DNA from: Cornus controversa
Taxonomy: Eukaryota; Streptophyta; Magnoliopsida; Cornales; Cornaceae
NCBI GenBank assembly: GCA_026545225.1
Contig: CM048845.1
Span: 88,643,533-88,707,532, forward strand
Direction: 5' to 3'
Length of the DNA: 64,000 nucleotides
A program made the position numbers and the translations under genes. Positions 58,660 to 64,000 of this stretch are shown piece after piece. Each line of letters starts with the position of its first letter. Within the stretch, counting starts at the first letter, position 1. Under the pieces are notes generated by a model. The model did not search any database. It saw only the letters and a list, made by a program, of their open reading frames with translations, and had not been told where the DNA came from.

Positions 58660-60430
58660 GATAGGGCGAAGAGAGTGGAGATCGTTGACAACTTTGGATC
58701 TATGGAGGTTTATCAGTCGTTAACAATGTTTTGAATGAGAGTGAGGGTGATTCTGCCCCCTTCTGAGGGTCCTTTGATGTCAGTGAATCTTGTCATCACT
58801 CCTTCCTTAGAACCGGCGGTTTCAGGAGGAGGGGTGTTCTCTAAACCTAGCTTCGAGGATATGGACCTTACCGATTTGGTTAAGGTTCCGGTAAGTTTAG
58901 GGACACTTATAATAGACTTCGATATCCCTGCTAATGTGACCCAAGGAACTACCTTTCGGATTTGAAATTTTGAATTGAGGAAGGATTGGGTGAGAATGAC
59001 ATATTTTTCTCTGTGAAACATTTTCCTGATTTTCGTTTTCCCCTTCACCCTTTCTACCATATGGTCCTCTGCCAGATGAACTTGGCTCCACTTCAAGTGA
59101 CCCTAACTTCTTTAGGGTTATCTCTACTGTTCTTGCCCTCAACCATACCCGACGGCTAGTGTTGGGTTTTAACGATCTCTTTTTTTGTTATCAAGTTTGT
59201 TCTACAAAGAATAAAAGAAATCGTTTTCATTTCTATCCTTGATTAAATAAAGCACTGTGCTCCGGTCATCCCACCTCGGATAAGGGTTGGAAAGCACAAC
59301 TCGTGGTCATTAGAGGGAAATGGAAAGTTTCCTTTTCTACCAAGTATTCGATTCCTCAGAAGTTCGATGGATTAGGTATTCCCTCGTTTGATTTCCTTAT
59401 TGACCATCATTGTAACTATGATATTTGTGAAGTTTTACTTTTTAACCGCATCCAATCTTACCTTGGTGCAGTTAAGGATCTGATTCCCCGTTCAGAAGTA
59501 AAGGCTTGCCTGCACACCCTTAAAGACAAGGTGTAGAATGATCTTCCCACATCCTCTCTTTTGCTTGACTCTTAGACGTTGAGATCTATTTTTGAGAAGG
59601 CTTCATAAGCAAAGATGAGTTTGCTAAAGACAACACATCCCAAAAGCATGAAACAGATTGAGTTCGGTGGCCCTCCGACCGATCAGGAAAAGAGGCTGTT
59701 GTTTCTCTGCAGAAGAGCTTTGCCCAGGAGAAAGCTACAAAAAGGAAGCAACCATCCAAGGTAATCTAGACAGACGAGGTCGCTCCTCCTCCTAAGTTTC
59801 TAAGGGCATCCACCCTCCTAAGTTTGTAGAATATGTTTGGAGTAATGACCATATGCTGTTTGGTCGAGCAGGCGATAGTCAATGTAAGGAAGACTGATGC
59901 TCAAAAAAAGAAAGGCTGAGGTGGAACTCTTAGCCGCTATGCATGAGGTGGTAAATGAAAAATCAAAGTCAAAAGCTTTGAAGGCAGAAACTGACCAAAG
60001 CCGAGCTCAACTAGAGGAGCTCAAAAAATAGGAGGAGGTTGAGTTGCATCGAGCATTGGCTGAATCAAAGGCTTTCGAATCTGAGCTTAATGTGAAAGCC
60101 CTTTGGAAGAGGCTTTTGAGGCTTGAACTAAGAGCAAAATCCATGTTTGGTAGGCTGTCATGGACAGTTCAAATAAAAAATACTGAGGCCTACCAAGCTA
60201 GTTTCGAAGATGCAACTGCTTCTGTTGATGAACGATCCTATCCCGGTAGACCTGTCGAATAGGATCAGGAAATGGGTTTAGATGGCCCTTCCTATCAAGA
60301 TCCAGAAGCAATTGATGATGAGAAAGAGGTCCTGAAGCTTTTGGATGCGACCAAGGCTCCTGGCACAGTGGCCACATAGTTCGTTGATATGCCGGTCACT
60401 CCTACTGACTTGGCACAGTGCAAAGATGCT
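58660..60430 (+). pseudogene. Degenerate + strand accessory ORF of a Tat-like Gypsy element
   Basis: Open segments at 58735-58965, 59250-59536 and 59890-60390 are separated by stops and frame changes. The middle segment (GWKAQLVVIRGKWKVSF and on) resembles the plant domain called putative gypsy-type transposon. The last is a Lys/Glu/Ala-rich coiled coil (KAEVELLAAMHEVV, SRAQLEELKK) followed by an acidic tail. It faces the - strand integrase at 61.1-61.9 kb. A converging ORF between integrase and the 3' LTR is a known property of Tat-lineage elements such as Grande. An ATG at 56022-56024 would lie upstream before the solo-LTR insertion. Domain assignment is from memory. The ORF is broken and not functional. 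Confidence 0.55.
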
Positions 60431-60599
60431 TCTTAATTTTTTCTTTTGTATTTGTTCTTGTAGTTGGACTTACTCTCTTAATGAGAGTGTTTTTGTAATT
60501 GGAAGCAGAATCATGGTTTAATGAAAAAGAATTCTTTTGCATTTTGTAGACTCATGTACTTTCATTCAAACTTTTCATTTTATTCTTGATGCTGATTGC

Positions 60600-60860
60600 T
60601 GCGACTTAGCCAATTTATCTATTTCTGGTGCTCAGTTAATCATGTCAATACTGATTTTACTTATCTTTGGCATTTGTTAGTCATGCCTTAACTGACTTTT
60701 ATGTATTTTTAGCACTTTGCTAGTTATGCCGAGACTGTTTTTATTTATTTCTGGCATTCGGCTGACCATGCCTTAGCCAATTTCATTTGTTTCTAACGCT
60801 TAGCTAGTTATACCGAGGTTGATTTTATTCATTTATGGTCCCACCCAATTTGCTGCTAAT
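60600..60860. repeat. ~42-bp tandem repeat array, five to six diverged units
   Basis: Units of 41-43 bp each carry a ctgattttatttatttctgg-like half and a gctagttatgcc-like half. Unit ends alternate between ccttaac/ccttagc and ccgagac/ccgaggt, so an ~85-bp dimer is the larger period. It lies between the converging accessory ORF and the integrase. Confidence 0.75.
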
Positions 60861-61069
60861 TTGCCAGCGTTTAGTTCTCTGGTATTGTTGATCATTTTTC
60901 GTAAGACCCAATTTCCTTGCTCGAACGTCCAAGGTCTGACCTTTTTGTTATAGATGTTGCGAAGATTTTATTGGTATGTTGTTAATCTGATCTGCGCAGC
61001 TTCTCTTTTCTCCTCAAGCAAATGTAGCTCATGTTTGATCTTTTGATTATTTTATTTTTCTTTGAACGT

Positions 61070-61925
61070 CATTATTCTTAAGGAGGGGATATTGAGCTCT
61101 ATTGGTACCACAACTTCCGTTCTATAGGCCAGACTGAATGGGCTATTTCCGGTAAGTCGTCAAGGGGTTGTTCAGTAGGCCCATAATATGTTCGACAGCT
61201 CTTCAAGCTAGCAACCTTTTCTATCTTCCAATTTTTTCTTAATATTGGCAAAAATGATTTTGTTCGTGATCTCGGCTTGTCCATTCCCTTGAGGATATGA
61301 CATTGAGGAGAGCTTCTAATTTATCCTGTATTTTATAAAGAATCTCTGGATGGATTAGTTGTCCAGATTTTTTTCGTTGTCCATGACTATTGACATTGGG
61401 ATGCTGAAGCAACATATGATGTTATTCTAGATGAATCTCTCTACTTGGGAGTGCATTATGGTGGCGTAAACCTCTGCTTCCACCCATTTGGTGAAGTAAT
61501 CCGTGACTAGAAGGACGTATTTCTTCTTTTGTGCTGCAGTCGACAGAGGGCCTATCACGTCCATCCCCCATCTGGCGAAGGGCCATGGATTGGTCATCGA
61601 ATTTAGAGTTTCTGGTGCCTGCTGCAGTAAACTCGCTTGTCTTTGGCACTTATCGTAGTTTTTGGAGTATTTTGCAGCGTTGCGCGACATGAATGGCTAG
61701 AAGTATCCCAGTGTCAGAGCCTTGTGAGCCCTGATCTTCCTCCCGAATGATTCCTGCAAACTCCCTCATGGATTTTCTTTAGAACTTCTCTAGCTTCTGA
61801 TGATGTCAAGCATTGGAGCAATGGACCTGAGTAAGATAACATGTATAAGCGACCGTTGACGATGGAGTACTTTGCTGACCTCATTCTAAGCTTTTTAGCT
61901 TCTTTTTTCTGTTCCGGGAGGACTC
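61070..61925 (-). pseudogene. Ty3/Gypsy integrase remnant
   Basis: On the - strand, the integrase zinc-binding region (IHEGVCRNHSGGRSG, with LLQCLTSSEA before it) at 61925-61714 is followed by the catalytic core. The core shows CQRQASLLQQ, PWPFARWGMDVIGP and DYFTKWVEAE at 61690-61427. Further on, in shifted frames with stops, PQGNGQAE lies near 61280 and a conserved region with LAYRTEVVVP lies near 61110. Frameshifts and stop codons break the reading frame, so it is inactive. The upstream part of pol is separated from it by the insertion at 61926-63457. Confidence 0.85.
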
Positions 61926-63457
61926 TGATTCGTGTGTGAGTGTGACTCAAAAAGTATATCAATTAAAATTTTCCACGCTTCGTAATAGAACGAATTCCTT
62001 GCAGAATAGGGCTATCGAAAGGGGTATCGTACCTCAGGGATTATGGTCTGATGAGTTGGAATACGGAATTAATTCTAATTAAATTTATAAGAAAAGAATT
62101 CTGATTTTTAAACTAAATTAATTAAAAAGTAAAATAAAATAAATCAAAGTAAACAAGATAGTGATGATTATATGAGAGAAATCTAGGGTGTTTGACTTCA
62201 CCACTAACTCCACAATCAATGGTCAATTGAATCAACTATAGGGGAATTACATAATGCATAAGTGGTGTCGGTGGCTACAAGCTCACCTTCATCCGTCAAG
62301 AAGAGAACATATGATTAAGGCTAAGCCATGGACTATCTTCGGTTGGCATGGGCCATCTGCCTAACTACTCTAATCTAAGGTGCAGTATGGTTCATCTTCT
62401 CTAGGCATAATCCATCAAAGCTCTTAACAATATATTCAGTGATTACCATTGTGTAATAATCTCTCTCATGATCACAGAAAATAAGAGAGATTGAGTTCAA
62501 GAACAACAACTAAATATCTAAGACAAGATAAGAAATCATTGAGATTGAATTTACAAGACTTTTATTGCTCAATTCTATAATAAGAATCCTCTAAATTACA
62601 CAATCTATGCATGTATATAAAGGTCCCCAATAATTAAAACAATCAAACCATTGATGCTTTGTTAGGGCTACATCAAAACCCTAGTGGATGAACTAGCCGC
62701 TCATGGTAGAAGAAGAAGCTTCAACTGTTGAGGAAGAAGACATCATCTTTCTGAATTACGCGTATGACTTCGTTCTTTAATGGCTCTGTAAATATATTTC
62801 TGTTCTCTTCTTAGCCTTCTCAGACTCTCCAAGCTCTGTTCTCTCCGTGTTATCTCTTTGTTATCTCCCCTCAATTCAGCCTCCAAGTCTTCACTTTATT
62901 ACCCAAGAGAATACACCAAAGTCCTAATCCAGTTAGGAATAAATTAGGATTTCCCGCAGCACTAATCAGGTGGGTTTTTCCTGCTGACTTCGGCCCAACT
63001 TTTGACCCACTAGAAGTCTGATTTATGAAATTTTCGTGAAATACAAAAGTGTGTAGAATTAAATTTCGTTCAATATTGCATAGAAATAATGTCGATTTGA
63101 GGCTCGAAAATAAGACTTTTGGTTCGTTTTCTAAAATGGGATTAAGACTATATTATGCGCAGATTTGGGCTTCAGGCCCGAAACCTTCTTAAGCAGCTGT
63201 AATTCTCTTGGACCTCTTTCTTGGGCTGATTTGAGTTGAAATAAATGGTTGAATGGTTCCCTTTGATGTAGGCTTCATCTAACCATCTTGGATGTCTTCT
63301 TTGAAAACCCAAAAGCTTGGTTTTAACTGAAATAATCATTAAGGCCCTGAAAATACAGAAAACACTAAAACAAAGTAAATTAACAAAATAATCTATCACT
63401 AAGAGAATAAAATACATAAGTTAAGAGGCTAGAATGCGTAACATTCAACGCCTATCA
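61926..63457. mobile_element. 1.53-kb solo LTR nested in Gypsy pol
   Basis: The insertion runs from TGATTCGTGTGTG to CGCCTATCA (TGAT...ATCA ends). It is flanked by gactc at 61921-61925 and gactg at 63458-63462, a 5-bp duplication with one mismatch. Gypsy pol similarity stops at each border and resumes across it, which independently fixes both ends. There is no internal coding region. A poly(A)-signal-like aataaa on the - strand suggests the LTR also reads in the - direction. Confidence 0.85.
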
Positions 63458-63462
63458 GACTG

Positions 63463-64000
63463 TATCTTTTAAATATGCTTCGATCGAATCCATCCAGGAC
63501 TCTCGTGGGATAACAAGTACCTGGTGAGATCTTCCAATACTCAGTTCGATCAGTTCCTCTAAAGGGGATACCCTGGTCAGTGACTCATCTGTGTAGGAAG
63601 CTGAACAAGTCAACCGATCTGCCTCTTCATACTACTCTCGGGGAATGTGGTTGAGTTCTACTTTGTCGAACTCTTTCAGTTATTCGATTACTACTTTTGG
63701 TAAGCATTCATTTTGTCCTCATTTGTTTGATATTGTCCGTTAACCTGGTTCATGATTAACTGAGAACACTAAAAACTGCCAAATTTTTTACCTGTAAAGA
63801 TTTCGCCAACCGTAAGCGTGCAAGGACAGCCTCATACTTGGCCACGTTATTTGAAGCTTCAAAGTTGAACCTCACAGCGTGATGGAGTTTCATCCCATCT
63901 AGGGTTTTAACTTTAACTCCTACCCCAGATCCTGTTTGACTTGCCGATCCGTCTACATAAATTTTCCATGCTTCCATGTCATGGTTTTTCTCTTCATCTT
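63463..64000 (-). pseudogene. Ty3/Gypsy RNase H remnant, cut by window end
   Basis: The - strand at 63977-63756 encodes the start of an RNase H domain (WKIYVDGSASQTGSGVGV with its first Asp, then RFNFEASNNVAKYEAVLARL). The usual Glu in the NNxAEYEA motif reads Lys. The frame then breaks, but family-like sequence (LIMNQVNGQYQ, HIPRE, SWMDSIEAYL) continues with stops to 63463. Reverse transcriptase and gag would lie to the right, outside the window. It belongs to the same decayed element as the integrase. Confidence 0.8.

Overview
This is AT-rich nuclear DNA from a flowering plant, almost certainly a eudicot. The evidence is multi-exon genes with GT-AG introns, plant-specific protein families (plastid-type NADP-malic enzyme, an R-R-type SHAQKYF MYB, the plant PAF1 homologue), a nuclear tRNA-Thr, and plant transposon families (Au-like SINEs, 8-bp and 9-bp target-site MITEs, a LINE, Ty3/Gypsy pieces). 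The species cannot be named from the sequence. No prokaryotic system, CRISPR array or organellar operon is present.

Layout. 1-6.2 kb is gene-free, with one small MITE and TE relics. 6.4-13.7 kb holds a 20-exon gene for a plastid NADP-dependent malic enzyme (641 aa, +). 13.7-20.3 kb is intergenic, with a clean 196-bp Mutator-type MITE and a tRNA-Thr(AGT) on the - strand. 20.3-27.2 kb is a 3-exon MYB-related repressor gene of the KUA1/MYBS3 type (352 aa, +) with a 5.2-kb first intron. 28.75-29.4 kb is a GC-patchy hAT-like MITE. 30.3-42.3 kb is the 12-exon PAF1/ELF7 gene (727 aa, +); its introns carry a 5'-truncated LINE and other repeats. 43.4-47.1 kb is a convergent 4-exon gene (511 aa, -) for a Ser/Thr-Pro-rich protein I do not recognise, with a recurring CVL(L/M)EP motif. 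49.1-49.7 kb is a truncated, frameshifted copy of the chloroplast ATP synthase gamma-subunit gene. 49.7-64 kb is a repeat field: a ~0.95-kb foldback element, a second copy of the hAT-like MITE, and a decayed Ty3/Gypsy element with pol on the - strand and a converging + strand ORF, as in the Tat lineage. Two later LTR insertions split that element. Both have definable TG...CA ends and target-site duplications.

The four intact genes are independent and not a pathway: plastid malate decarboxylation, a MYB repressor, an RNA polymerase II elongation/chromatin factor, and an unknown. All exon boundaries were derived by hand from reading frame, GT-AG signals and remembered family sequence. The coding totals close in frame for all four genes. 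TE family names are recognitions without database support; the TIR, LTR and TSD coordinates are read directly from the sequence.
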